Assembly (NCBI GenBank): GCA_003140115.1 | Contig: PLIQ01000374.1 | Coordinates: 19,650-27,421 of the forward strand | Length of the DNA: 7,772 nt | Direction of reading: 5' to 3' | Source: Actinomycetota bacterium | GTDB lineage: Bacteria > Actinomycetota > Actinomycetes > Streptosporangiales > Streptosporangiaceae | The notes under the pieces: generated by a model | What the model was told of the DNA's origin: nothing | Database searches by the model: none | The model's input: the letters and a program-made list of their open reading frames with translations, nothing else | Program-made: the position numbers and the translations under genes | Shown: one piece after another, positions 1 to 5,262 of the stretch | Position numbering within the stretch: the first letter of the stretch is position 1 | How the letters are laid out: the number at the start of each line of letters is the position of its first letter

Positions 1-122
1 CCTCGCCACGGACGGCGCTGGCGCTGGGTGCCGTGTTCGCGGTCCTGGCGGTGGCCCTGGTGCCGTGGTCCCTGATGGCCCGGCAGGATCCGCTGGTGAA
101 CGGACCTCCTGTGGCACTATGA
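1..122 (+). CDS. C-terminal end of an unidentified membrane protein (5' truncated)
   Basis: The frame that starts at base 3 is open from the window edge to a TGA at 120-122, giving 39 residues. Residues 4-26 form one strongly hydrophobic stretch (ALALGAVFAVLAVALVPW and onward) followed by a short polar tail, as expected of a last transmembrane helix. Third codon positions are almost all G or C until the last few codons, which supports real coding; the other two forward frames give a stop at 73-75 or a Gly/Ala/Arg-rich shadow. The family cannot be named from one helix. The stop lies 36 bases before the preferred VOC start, so the two genes may share a transcript. Confidence 0.55.
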   Translation, partial: SPRTALALGAVFAVLAVALVPWSLMARQDPLVNGPPVAL

Positions 123-2072
123 CAGGGCAGAAACGTCCGCCGCGTCGGGAGCGTGAGCATGTACACCAAGATCCAGGTCACCTTCGACGCCGCCGAGCCG
201 GAGAAGCTGGCCGAATTCTGGGCGCTGGCCCTGGGCTACGTGATCGAGGCGCCGCCGGAGGGCTTCGCCAGCTGGGAGGACTTCGCCGGGTCGGCCGGGA
301 TACCGGAAGCGGACTGGGGTGAGGTGGCCTCCCGGGTCGACCCGGCGGGCGAGGGCCCGCGGCTGTACTTCCAGCGGGTAGCCGAAGGCAAGACGGCCAA
401 GAACCGCGTTCACCTCGACGTCCGGGTGGCCGGGCGCGAGGTCCGCGGCGAGGAACGCAAGCGGCTGGTCAGCGAGCACGTGGAGCGACTGGTCCAGGCG
501 GGCGCCTCGCTGGCCTGGCGGACCGACGACGTGCGGGGCCGCTCGGTCACGCTGTACGACCCGGAGGGCAACGAGTTCTGCGTGACCTAAGGGTAACGAG
601 CGGGCGACCTGGGCCGCCTCCCGCCGGACCCCGCGGGCGGCGAGGGCCCAGTAGACGCCGGATCCGACCACGATGCCGATGGCCCAGCTGAAGTCCGCGC
701 CGTGCAGGCCGGGGAAGTGGTTGGAGATCGGCCCGGTATAGGACGGGACCGCGGAGGCCGCGTCGATCCACATCAGCGCGGCGACGATGCCCGCCGCCTG
801 GGCGATGATGGCCGGCCAGTGGATGCCCCCGTGCCGCCAGTAGGTCCCCGCTCGCCCCGACCACAGCGACGACGAGTCATAGTTGCGGCCGCGCAGCAGG
901 TAGTCGGTGATCAAGATGCCGAACCACGGCGCCAGCCAGGCCACGATATACAGCAGGAAGCCGGCGAAGTCAGAATAGAAGTTCCCGTGGAACAAGATGA
1001 TGCCGGTGGCCACCGCGCAGACCACGGTATCGACGATGACCGCGCCCCAGCGTTTGACGGGCACGCCCAGCGCCTGCAGCGTGACGCCCGAGGAGTACAT
1101 GTCGAGGGTATTGATCGCCAGCAGCTGGATGACCGCGAAGATCAGGAACGGGGTCACGAACCAGGACGGGAACGACTGCGGGACGCCCAGCTGCGCGATG
1201 CCGACCAGCTTGGTGGTGATCGTGAAGGCGAACACGCCGAGCAGTTCCAAGATGATCGACGGGATCGCGGTGCCCAGGGCGGCGGCCCAGAACGTCCGCG
1301 ACGCCGGGGTGTTGCGCGGCAGGTAGCGCGAGTAGTCGTTGCCGTTCTCGGTCCAGCCCAGGCCGCCGGTGGAGATGATCAGCACCAGCGCGGTGGTCCA
1401 TACCGCGAATGACACGGGCTTGACGTGGAACGTGGACAGGTGGATCCGGTCGAAGGTGAACCCGGCCAGGACCGCGAAGAACACGATGAACACATAGGCC
1501 AGGTAGCGCAGGATCTTGCTGATCGTCGCGTGGCCGAGCAGCGGCAGGACCATCTCCGCCACGGCGGCGAGAACGATGACGACGATCTTGGCCGGCCCGT
1601 CCAGGGTGGTCCCGTGCAGGGAAAACAGCAGGATGACGGTGGCGACGACGAAGTAGATGCCCTCGATCTCGAAGCCGACCTGGGTCGCCCAGTTGAACAG
1701 CGCGACCAGCCGGTTCCCGTTCTGGCCGAACGGCGCCCGGCTGATCATGAACGCGGTGGTGCCCGTCTTCGGCCCCTGCAGGCTGGCGAAGCCGAGCAGG
1801 GCATAGGACAGGTTGCCGATCAAGATGGCGGCCACCGCCTGCGGCACCGACAGGCCGAAGATCATGATCAGCGTGCCGTAGAAGAAGTACTCCACGTTGA
1901 ACACCGCGCCGGACCACAGCCAGAACAGGCCGGCCGGGGTCATCTTCCGCTCGGCGTCGGGAATCAGGTCGATCCCGCGCTGTTCGATCTTGAACGCGGC
2001 GTACTCCTGGGGGGTCCCCTCCGCTGGCTGCCGCCGCCTGCCATGCCTGCCTGCGACGAGGTCGCCGCCCAT
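117..2072 (-). CDS. NCS1-family nucleobase/allantoin-type cation symporter, with abnormal C-terminal read-through
   Basis: Residues 1 to about 491 form an NCS1 permease, a family that imports cytosine, purines, uracil, allantoin or hydantoins with Na+ or H+. About 12 membrane segments can be placed, roughly at 48-75, 77-100, 125-152, 161-180, 187-208, 222-240, 260-285, 301-325, 343-362, 367-392, 418-437 and 461-479. Family marks include SRAPFGQNGN (111-120) and NGNDYSRYLPRNTP (243-256); the DYSRYLP form resembles purine/cytosine permeases, but substrate is inference. The ATG at 2070-2072 has GGAG six bases upstream (bases 2079-2082 on this strand map). After Arg491 the frame continues 160 residues to a stop at 117, antisense to the VOC gene. 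That tail is hydrophilic, unlike any NCS1 C terminus, and opens with two TTA codons (residues 493 and 495), which are rare in such genomes. The functional end is probably near 587-600, with a one-base indel or a recent loss of the stop. Confidence 0.85.
   Translation of the reverse strand: MGGDLVAGRHGRRRQPAEGTPQEYAAFKIEQRGIDLIPDAERKMTPAGLFWLWSGAVFNVEYFFYGTLIMIFGLSVPQAVAAILIGNLSYALLGFASLQGPKTGTTAFMISRAPFGQNGNRLVALFNWATQVGFEIEGIYFVVATVILLFSLHGTTLDGPAKIVVIVLAAVAEMVLPLLGHATISKILRYLAYVFIVFFAVLAGFTFDRIHLSTFHVKPVSFAVWTTALVLIISTGGLGWTENGNDYSRYLPRNTPASRTFWAAALGTAIPSIILELLGVFAFTITTKLVGIAQLGVPQSFPSWFVTPFLIFAVIQLLAINTLDMYSSGVTLQALGVPVKRWGAVIVDTVVCAVATGIILFHGNFYSDFAGFLLYIVAWLAPWFGILITDYLLRGRNYDSSSLWSGRAGTYWRHGGIHWPAIIAQAAGIVAALMWIDAASAVPSYTGPISNHFPGLHGADFSWAIGIVVGSGVYWALAARGVRREAAQVARSLPLGHAELVALRVVQRDRAAPHVVGPPGQRGARLDQSLHVLADQPLAFLAADLAPGHPDVEVNAVLGRLAFGYPLEVQPRALARRVDPGGHLTPVRFRYPGRPGEVLPAGEALRRRLDHVAQGQRPEFGQLLRLGGVEGDLDLGVHAHAPDAADVSALS
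147..151 (+). promoter_or_regulatory. Shine-Dalgarno site that sets the VOC protein start
   Basis: GGGAG lies 7 bases before the ATG at 159 but only 1 base before the in-frame GTG at 153. This favours the ATG. Confidence 0.6.
159..590 (+). CDS. VOC-family (glyoxalase/bleomycin-resistance-fold) protein
   Basis: A 143-residue protein typical in length of actinobacterial single-domain VOC (glyoxalase-like) proteins. Visible marks are the N-terminal strand plus helix of a VOC half (IQVTFDAAEPEKLAEFW, residues 5-21), the segment GPRLYFQRVAEGKTAKNRVHLDV (residues 66-88, with His85 and Asp87), and the C-terminal DPEGNEFCV (134-142, Glu139). His85 and Glu139 lie where the superfamily often places metal ligands, but bound metal and substrate cannot be inferred. 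VOC proteins include glyoxalases, dioxygenases and antibiotic-binding proteins; nothing here chooses among them. ATG at 159 is preferred to GTG at 153 because of the ribosome-site spacing. The permease frame on the opposite strand runs through the whole gene; this one is judged real because its sequence matches a known family end to end. Confidence 0.88.
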   Translation: MYTKIQVTFDAAEPEKLAEFWALALGYVIEAPPEGFASWEDFAGSAGIPEADWGEVASRVDPAGEGPRLYFQRVAEGKTAKNRVHLDVRVAGREVRGEERKRLVSEHVERLVQAGASLAWRTDDVRGRSVTLYDPEGNEFCVT

Positions 2073-2318
2073 CGTTCACTCCAGGGGTTCGGGGTCTTGA
2101 GGGATGATCCGCGGCCCGATGATGCACGTCCTCAGCAAACATACGGTTTCGATCCCCGTGCTGAACAGATGGGTCCCCGGGACCGCGCAGGCCACGGAAA
2201 GCAGTCATATCGTTACAGGTCATCGCGATTTCCGGGCCGAATGGGCCAGAAGTAATCCATATGTTTCAAGCAGTGCCGGTGGACAGCCGGGTCAAGCAGG
2301 GGTGAGCGGCCGGGCTAC

Positions 2319-2362
2319 GAAGGAGGACGGAGAAGGAGGCCGGAGAAGGAGGACGAAGGAGG
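2319..2362 (+). repeat. Four-copy GAAGGAGG purine tract
   Basis: GAAGGAGG occurs at 2319-2326, 2332-2339, 2345-2352 and 2355-2362, with steps of 13, 13 and 10 bases. The linkers are also purine-rich (ACGGA, CCGGA, AC). Each copy contains a full anti-Shine-Dalgarno match (AAGGAGG). A short frame starting at GTG 2362 has the third copy 9 bases upstream, but whether it is translated is unclear. Confidence 0.75.
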
Positions 2363-2487
2363 TGGACTGGAGTTGGTTGCCTAACGCGACAATGGGCCAT
2401 TTCCGCGCCGCGGCCGGCCGGCCCGGTTTTGTCGTTCCCGGCCCGGAAACGGATTGCCGGAAACCCCTTTGGCGACCCTATTCATGA
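2362..2487 (+). CDS. Possible 41-residue small ORF behind the GAAGGAGG tract
   Basis: GTG 2362-2364 opens a 41-codon frame ending at the TGA at 2485-2487. A perfect GAAGGAGG (2345-2352) lies 9 bases upstream, the best spaced ribosome site in this region. The peptide begins MDWSWLPNATMGHF and is neither hydrophobic nor of a recognisable family, and its third codon positions are less biased than in neighbouring genes. It could be a leader peptide or chance; coding is not demonstrated. Confidence 0.15.
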   Translation: MDWSWLPNATMGHFRAAAGRPGFVVPGPETDCRKPLWRPYS

Positions 2488-2561
2488 CTCTTTCCCAAGT
2501 TGTCGCAACGCATAGCCAGGCGCGGGAATCGCCACTAACATGCCCACAAGACCTGACTGCG

Positions 2562-2573
2562 CTGCACGTGCAG
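2562..2573. promoter_or_regulatory. Perfect 12-bp palindrome upstream of gene A
   Basis: CTGCACGTGCAG is self-complementary over 12 bases, with a CACGTG core, centred about 108 bases before the gene A start. It may be a dimeric regulator site or chance; no known regulator is assigned. Confidence 0.35.
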
Positions 2574-2589
2574 AATGGTGGCCCGCAGT

Positions 2590-2614
2590 GATCTGGTGAC
2601 CACAGATCTGGTGA
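2590..2614. promoter_or_regulatory. Overlapping direct and inverted repeat upstream of gene A
   Basis: GATCTGGTGA is repeated exactly at 2590-2599 and 2605-2614 (15-base period). The same stretch also holds the inverted repeat GATCTG (2590-2595) and CAGATC (2603-2608), with a 7-base centre. It lies 62-86 bases upstream of the gene A start, where an operator or 5'-leader hairpin would be expected. Confidence 0.4.
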
Positions 2615-2660
2615 ATGAACCCAGTGAGTGCCAGGTGAAGCCGGCGGGCAGGCTCGAGCG

Positions 2661-2667
2661 GGAGAGG
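2661..2667 (+). promoter_or_regulatory. Shine-Dalgarno site that sets the gene A start
   Basis: GGAGAGG sits 8 bases before GTG 2676. Gene B has the matching layout: GAGAGG (5247-5252) followed 10 bases later by its GTG, and both proteins then begin MVAQ. The earlier in-frame GTG at 2628 has no such site. Confidence 0.7.
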
Positions 2668-2675
2668 CTGGCAAC

Positions 2676-4925
2676 GTGGTCGCTCAGCGGGCCGGAGCGC
2701 CGCCGCCCCCGGAGCCGCTGGTGTCGGGGATCATCCCGCCGCTGGTCGATTCCTACCTCGAGCGGATGGAGACCGGGGTCGACCTGAAGGCGGGCCTGTC
2801 TGCGGGCCAGACCGTGGTGCTCACCCACGGCGAGGAGACCGAGTCGGCCCCGGCCGCCCAGGGCGGCACCGGCAAGACCCAGCTGGCCGTGGAGTTCACT
2901 CGCGCGCTGCGGAACACCGGGGCGGTCGACGTCCTGGTCTGGATCACCGCGAGCAGCCGGGACGCGGTCAGCGCCGGGTTCGCGCGGGCGGCCAGCGCGG
3001 TCGGCGCGGGCGATCCGGACGCGGACGCGCGGGACGCCGCGGGCCGCTTCACCGCCTGGCTCGCGCGCACCGAGCGACGGTGGGCCCTGGTCCTCGACGA
3101 CCTGGCCGACCTGGCCGACCTGGACCGCCGGTGGCCGGCCGGCCCGAACGGGCAGGTCGTCATCACCACCCGGCTGCCCGCCGCGGCCTTCGGCCTCGGC
3201 GCGCACGCGGCGGCCGGCGGCCTGCGGATCGCCCCGGTGGGCGGGTTCAGCCGCCGGGAGGCGCTGTCCTACCTCAGCTCCCGGCTCACCGACTACGCCG
3301 AGCAGCGGATCGAGGCGCTCGATCTGGCCGAGGACCTGGACGGGCTGCCGATCGGCCTGGCCCAGGCGGCCGCGGTGATGAACGCGAACCGGATGAGCTG
3401 CCAGGAGTACCGCGCGCAGTTCGGCGAACGGCGCGCGTACATGTCCGGCCGGCCGGTGCCGGGCGCATCCTCCGCGGTCCTGGCCACCTGGTCGCTGGCC
3501 GCCGAGTGCGCTCACCAGCTCGTGCCCGCAGGCCTGGCCTGGCAGGCCCTGGCCCTGATCGCCACGCTCGATCCGCACGGGATCCCCGGAGCGGTGCTGA
3601 CCAGCCCGGCGGCGTGCGCCTTCATCGCGGGCCGGCCGAGCAGCGCCACGGGCGCGGATCAGGACCTGGCCCGGATGGCCATCACCAACCTGGCCCAGGC
3701 GGGCCTGGTCAGCATCGATCCCGCGAACGCGATCCGGACCGTACGGATGCACCGCTGCGTCCAGGCCGCGGTGCGCGCCTACCTGCCGCCCGCCGATACT
3801 GACCGGGTCCTGGTGGCCGCCGCGGACGCCCTGGTCCAGAGCTGGCCGGAACCGGGCCATGACCGCAACGGCACGCGGGAACTGGATCAGGCCCTGCGCG
3901 ACTGCGCGGTCAGCCTCCGCGCGGCCCAACGGGCCCAGGGGGTCCAGGGGGTCCAGGGGGTCCAGCCCGGCGCGGACGACGCGCTCTTGCTGCCCGAGGC
4001 GCATCCGCTGCTGTTCCGCCTGGGCCGGAGCCTGGAGGACAACCGGCTCGGCGATTCCGCGATGACCTACTGGCAGTCCGTGGTGGCCGCCACCAGCGGC
4101 CGGCTCGGGCCGGTGCACGACGACTCGCTCGCGGCCAGGGAACGGCTCGCCGTCGCGTACGAGTCGGCAGGCCGCTTCGGTGACGCCATCGCGATGTTCG
4201 CCGGCGCCCTGGGCGAGTGGGAACGCCTGCACGGACCCGAACACCCGGACACCATCGCGGCCCGCGGGCGGCTCGCGCACGCCTACGCCGGAGCGGGCCT
4301 GCCCGCCGAGGCCGTCGAGGTCTACGAGCGCATGGTGGCGGACTCCAGCCGGCAGCTCGGCCTCGGGCATCCGGTCACGCTGAGCGCGCGGACCGGGCTG
4401 GCCGACGCCTACGCCGAGGCCGGCCGGGCCTGGGAGTCGCTCACCGCCTACCAGATGCTCAGCGTCGATACCGAGCGGCTGCTCGGCCCCCGGCACCCGA
4501 CCACGCTGGCCGCGCGGGACAACCTGGCCGCCGCGTTCCTGGCCAACGGCCAGACCGCGGAAGCGCTGGGCCGCTACAAGAGCCTGCTGGCCGACTATGA
4601 GGCGACGAGCGGCCGGGATCATCCCGACACGATCTCGGCCCGGGCCCGGCTGGCTTCGGCGTTCCGCCGAAGCGGGAAGCCCAAGGACGCGATCGCGCTG
4701 TACAAGCGGGTGCTGCAGGACCGGGAACGGACCGCCGGGCCCGACCATCCGGACACCATCGCGGCGCGGGCCAACCTGGCCTTCGCCTACCAGCAGGCCG
4801 GCCGGCTGAACGAGGCGGTCCAGCAGTACGAGCGCGCGCTGGCCGACGGCGAGCGTTACCTCGGCCCGGATCACCCGATGACCCAGACCGTACGCGGCAA
4901 CCTCGAGGGCGCGAGGCGAGCCTGA
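2676..4925 (+). CDS. STAND-type NB-ARC NTPase with C-terminal kinesin-light-chain-type TPR array (gene A)
   Basis: A 749-residue protein when started at GTG 2676; the frame extends up to a GTG at 2628, but only 2676 has a good ribosome site and lines up with gene B without gaps. The NTPase domain follows almost at once. It has beta strand QTVVLTHG (45-52), an acidic insertion (53-60), P-loop AQGGTGKT (61-68), Walker B LVLDDL (138-143), the VITTR strand (162-166), GLPIGL (223-228), and a winged-helix end carrying MHRCVQ (358-363). A Gln/Gly/Val linker with three GVQ units (422-430) leads to one TPR-like helix pair (about 440-475). Six exact 42-residue TPRs (476-727) and a 22-residue cap follow. 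STAND proteins act as cytoplasmic switches: the repeats sense a partner or ligand, and the NTPase domain oligomerises and drives an attached effector. No effector domain is present here. AfsR-type regulators have a similar NB-ARC-TPR half but also a DNA-binding N terminus that is absent here. Target and pathway are unknown. Confidence 0.9.
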   Translation: MVAQRAGAPPPPEPLVSGIIPPLVDSYLERMETGVDLKAGLSAGQTVVLTHGEETESAPAAQGGTGKTQLAVEFTRALRNTGAVDVLVWITASSRDAVSAGFARAASAVGAGDPDADARDAAGRFTAWLARTERRWALVLDDLADLADLDRRWPAGPNGQVVITTRLPAAAFGLGAHAAAGGLRIAPVGGFSRREALSYLSSRLTDYAEQRIEALDLAEDLDGLPIGLAQAAAVMNANRMSCQEYRAQFGERRAYMSGRPVPGASSAVLATWSLAAECAHQLVPAGLAWQALALIATLDPHGIPGAVLTSPAACAFIAGRPSSATGADQDLARMAITNLAQAGLVSIDPANAIRTVRMHRCVQAAVRAYLPPADTDRVLVAAADALVQSWPEPGHDRNGTRELDQALRDCAVSLRAAQRAQGVQGVQGVQPGADDALLLPEAHPLLFRLGRSLEDNRLGDSAMTYWQSVVAATSGRLGPVHDDSLAARERLAVAYESAGRFGDAIAMFAGALGEWERLHGPEHPDTIAARGRLAHAYAGAGLPAEAVEVYERMVADSSRQLGLGHPVTLSARTGLADAYAEAGRAWESLTAYQMLSVDTERLLGPRHPTTLAARDNLAAAFLANGQTAEALGRYKSLLADYEATSGRDHPDTISARARLASAFRRSGKPKDAIALYKRVLQDRERTAGPDHPDTIAARANLAFAYQQAGRLNEAVQQYERALADGERYLGPDHPMTQTVRGNLEGARRA
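3932..3965 (+). repeat. 9-bp minisatellite in gene A, coding for (Gly-Val-Gln)3
   Basis: GGTCCAGGG units at 3941-3949 and 3950-3958 are flanked by a one-mismatch unit (3932-3940) and a partial unit (3959-3965). The unit is 9 bases, so copy-number change keeps frame. The block lies in the linker between the winged-helix end and the TPR part, where gene B has a shorter, unrelated linker. Confidence 0.85.
4101..4856 (+). repeat. Six in-frame 126-bp TPR repeats of gene A
   Basis: The repeats are exactly 42 codons each, starting at residues 476, 518, 560, 602, 644 and 686. Common features are a GxxHPxT turn, an ARxxLAxAY helix, a central AGR/GQ/GK turn and a YxxxLAxxER helix. This is the kinesin-light-chain/TPR_12 style typical of actinobacterial NB-ARC-TPR proteins. 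Confidence 0.9.
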
Positions 4926-5086
4926 ATTAAAGACGGGTGGGGCCGGAGAGATTCACGGTGAAGACGTAAACGCCACCACGCGGGGTAAGCGGTAAAAGAG
5001 CCGTCAAAGACGACCAAGCGGAGTTAATCGCCCATGCGGCCTGGGATGAGTAGCTAGACTCGGCCAGTAGGAGGCGAGTACGGACG

Positions 5087-5115
5087 GTGCCCGGCGGGGT
5101 ACGGTTGCCGGGCGC
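5087..5115. promoter_or_regulatory. Hairpin in the A-B spacer (terminator or operator)
   Basis: GCCCGGC (5089-5095) pairs with GCCGGGC (5107-5113) around an 11-base loop; a T-G wobble and a further G-C pair extend the stem to 9. No T run follows, which is common for actinobacterial terminators, so it may end gene A transcription, but it lies about 160 bases past the stop. Confidence 0.4.
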
Positions 5116-5119
5116 ATAG

Positions 5120-5133
5120 CGTGACTTATCACG
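5120..5133. promoter_or_regulatory. Short dyad CGTGA-CTTA-TCACG upstream of gene B
   Basis: Five-base arms with a 4-base centre lie about 27 bases before the possible -10 box at 5160. This is a reasonable place for a regulator site, although a dyad of this size can arise by chance. Confidence 0.25.
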
Positions 5134-5159
5134 ACATATGGCCACGCCGCGAAGATCCT

Positions 5160-5165
5160 TATTAT
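5160..5165 (+). promoter_or_regulatory. Possible -10 box of a gene B promoter
   Basis: TATTAT, within the AT-rich run TTATTATCAT, differs from TATAAT at one base and stands out in this GC-rich DNA. No good -35 is seen 16-18 bases upstream. If used, it would give a leader of about 90 bases to GTG 5263. Confidence 0.3.
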
Positions 5166-5196
5166 CATGCGAGTTGGGCCCGGTTGCACCGCCTCA

Positions 5197-5220
5197 GCGG
5201 ACTGGTCCCCGTGAGTCCGC
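5197..5220 (+). promoter_or_regulatory. Leader hairpin ahead of gene B
   Basis: GCGGACT (5197-5203) pairs perfectly with AGTCCGC (5214-5220) around a 10-base loop. It ends 26 bases before the gene B ribosome site and would lie inside the transcript if the -10 box at 5160 is used. An alternative small stem, GGAC with GTCC, overlaps it. Confidence 0.4.
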
Positions 5221-5262
5221 CGTGACGCGGATGAGAAAGCAGGCAAGAGAGGCTCCCGAAAA

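Larger units (their letters stand above)
2073..2675. other. Non-coding region between the divergent permease and STAND gene A
   Basis: 603 bases separate the two divergent starts. The stretch is less GC-rich and less codon-biased than its flanks. It should hold promoters for both genes, but I see no convincing -35/-10 pair on either strand. Separate elements listed below are a GAAGGAGG tract, a 12-bp palindrome and a direct/inverted repeat cluster. A weaker dyad, TCAGCA (2132-2137) and TGCTGA (2159-2164) with a 21-base loop, sits about 60-90 bases upstream of the permease start and could be an operator. Open frames across 2104-2487 (plus) and 2381-2674 (minus) show no family resemblance. Confidence 0.7.
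4926..5262. other. Spacer between paralogues A and B
   Basis: 337 bases without a gene, with noticeably more A and T than the flanking coding sequence. It carries two hairpins, a CGTGA/TCACG dyad and a TATTAT box, described separately. Its size and composition suggest that gene B has its own promoter instead of depending only on gene A transcription. Very short frames, such as ATG 5034 (7 codons), are not supported as genes. Confidence 0.7.

Noticed and set aside
588..596. Two TTA codons in the permease frame as a possible bldA-type control
   Set aside because: They fall after the recognisable end of the permease, and one coincides with the VOC stop codon read in reverse, so they more likely mark non-coding sequence.
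1425..2255. Plus-strand open frame opposite the permease N-terminal half
   Set aside because: Its charged, low-complexity product is a shadow of the permease, which has clear membrane segments and a good ribosome site.
2104..2487. 127-codon plus-strand frame in the permease-gene A spacer
   Set aside because: No ribosome site at its ATG, weak third-position bias, no family resemblance, and it runs through the GAAGGAGG tract. Only its last 41 codons, from GTG 2362, are kept as a low-confidence possibility.
2628..2675. Upstream GTG start giving gene A 16 extra residues
   Set aside because: No ribosome site precedes it, and the extra residues have no counterpart in gene B, whereas starting at 2676 aligns both proteins from the first residue.
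2856..2879. Degenerate P-loop with Ala in place of the first Gly in both STAND proteins
   Set aside because: The general Walker A pattern allows Ala or Gly there ([AG]-x4-GK[ST]), so AQGGTGKT is a normal P-loop.
2535..4874. Very long open frame on the minus strand opposite gene A (and a similar one, 6055-7632, opposite gene B)
   Set aside because: They mirror the codon structure of A and B, are rich in Arg, Gly, Pro and Val, and match no family. Long antisense frames are expected where the sense gene avoids TTA, CTA and TCA codons.
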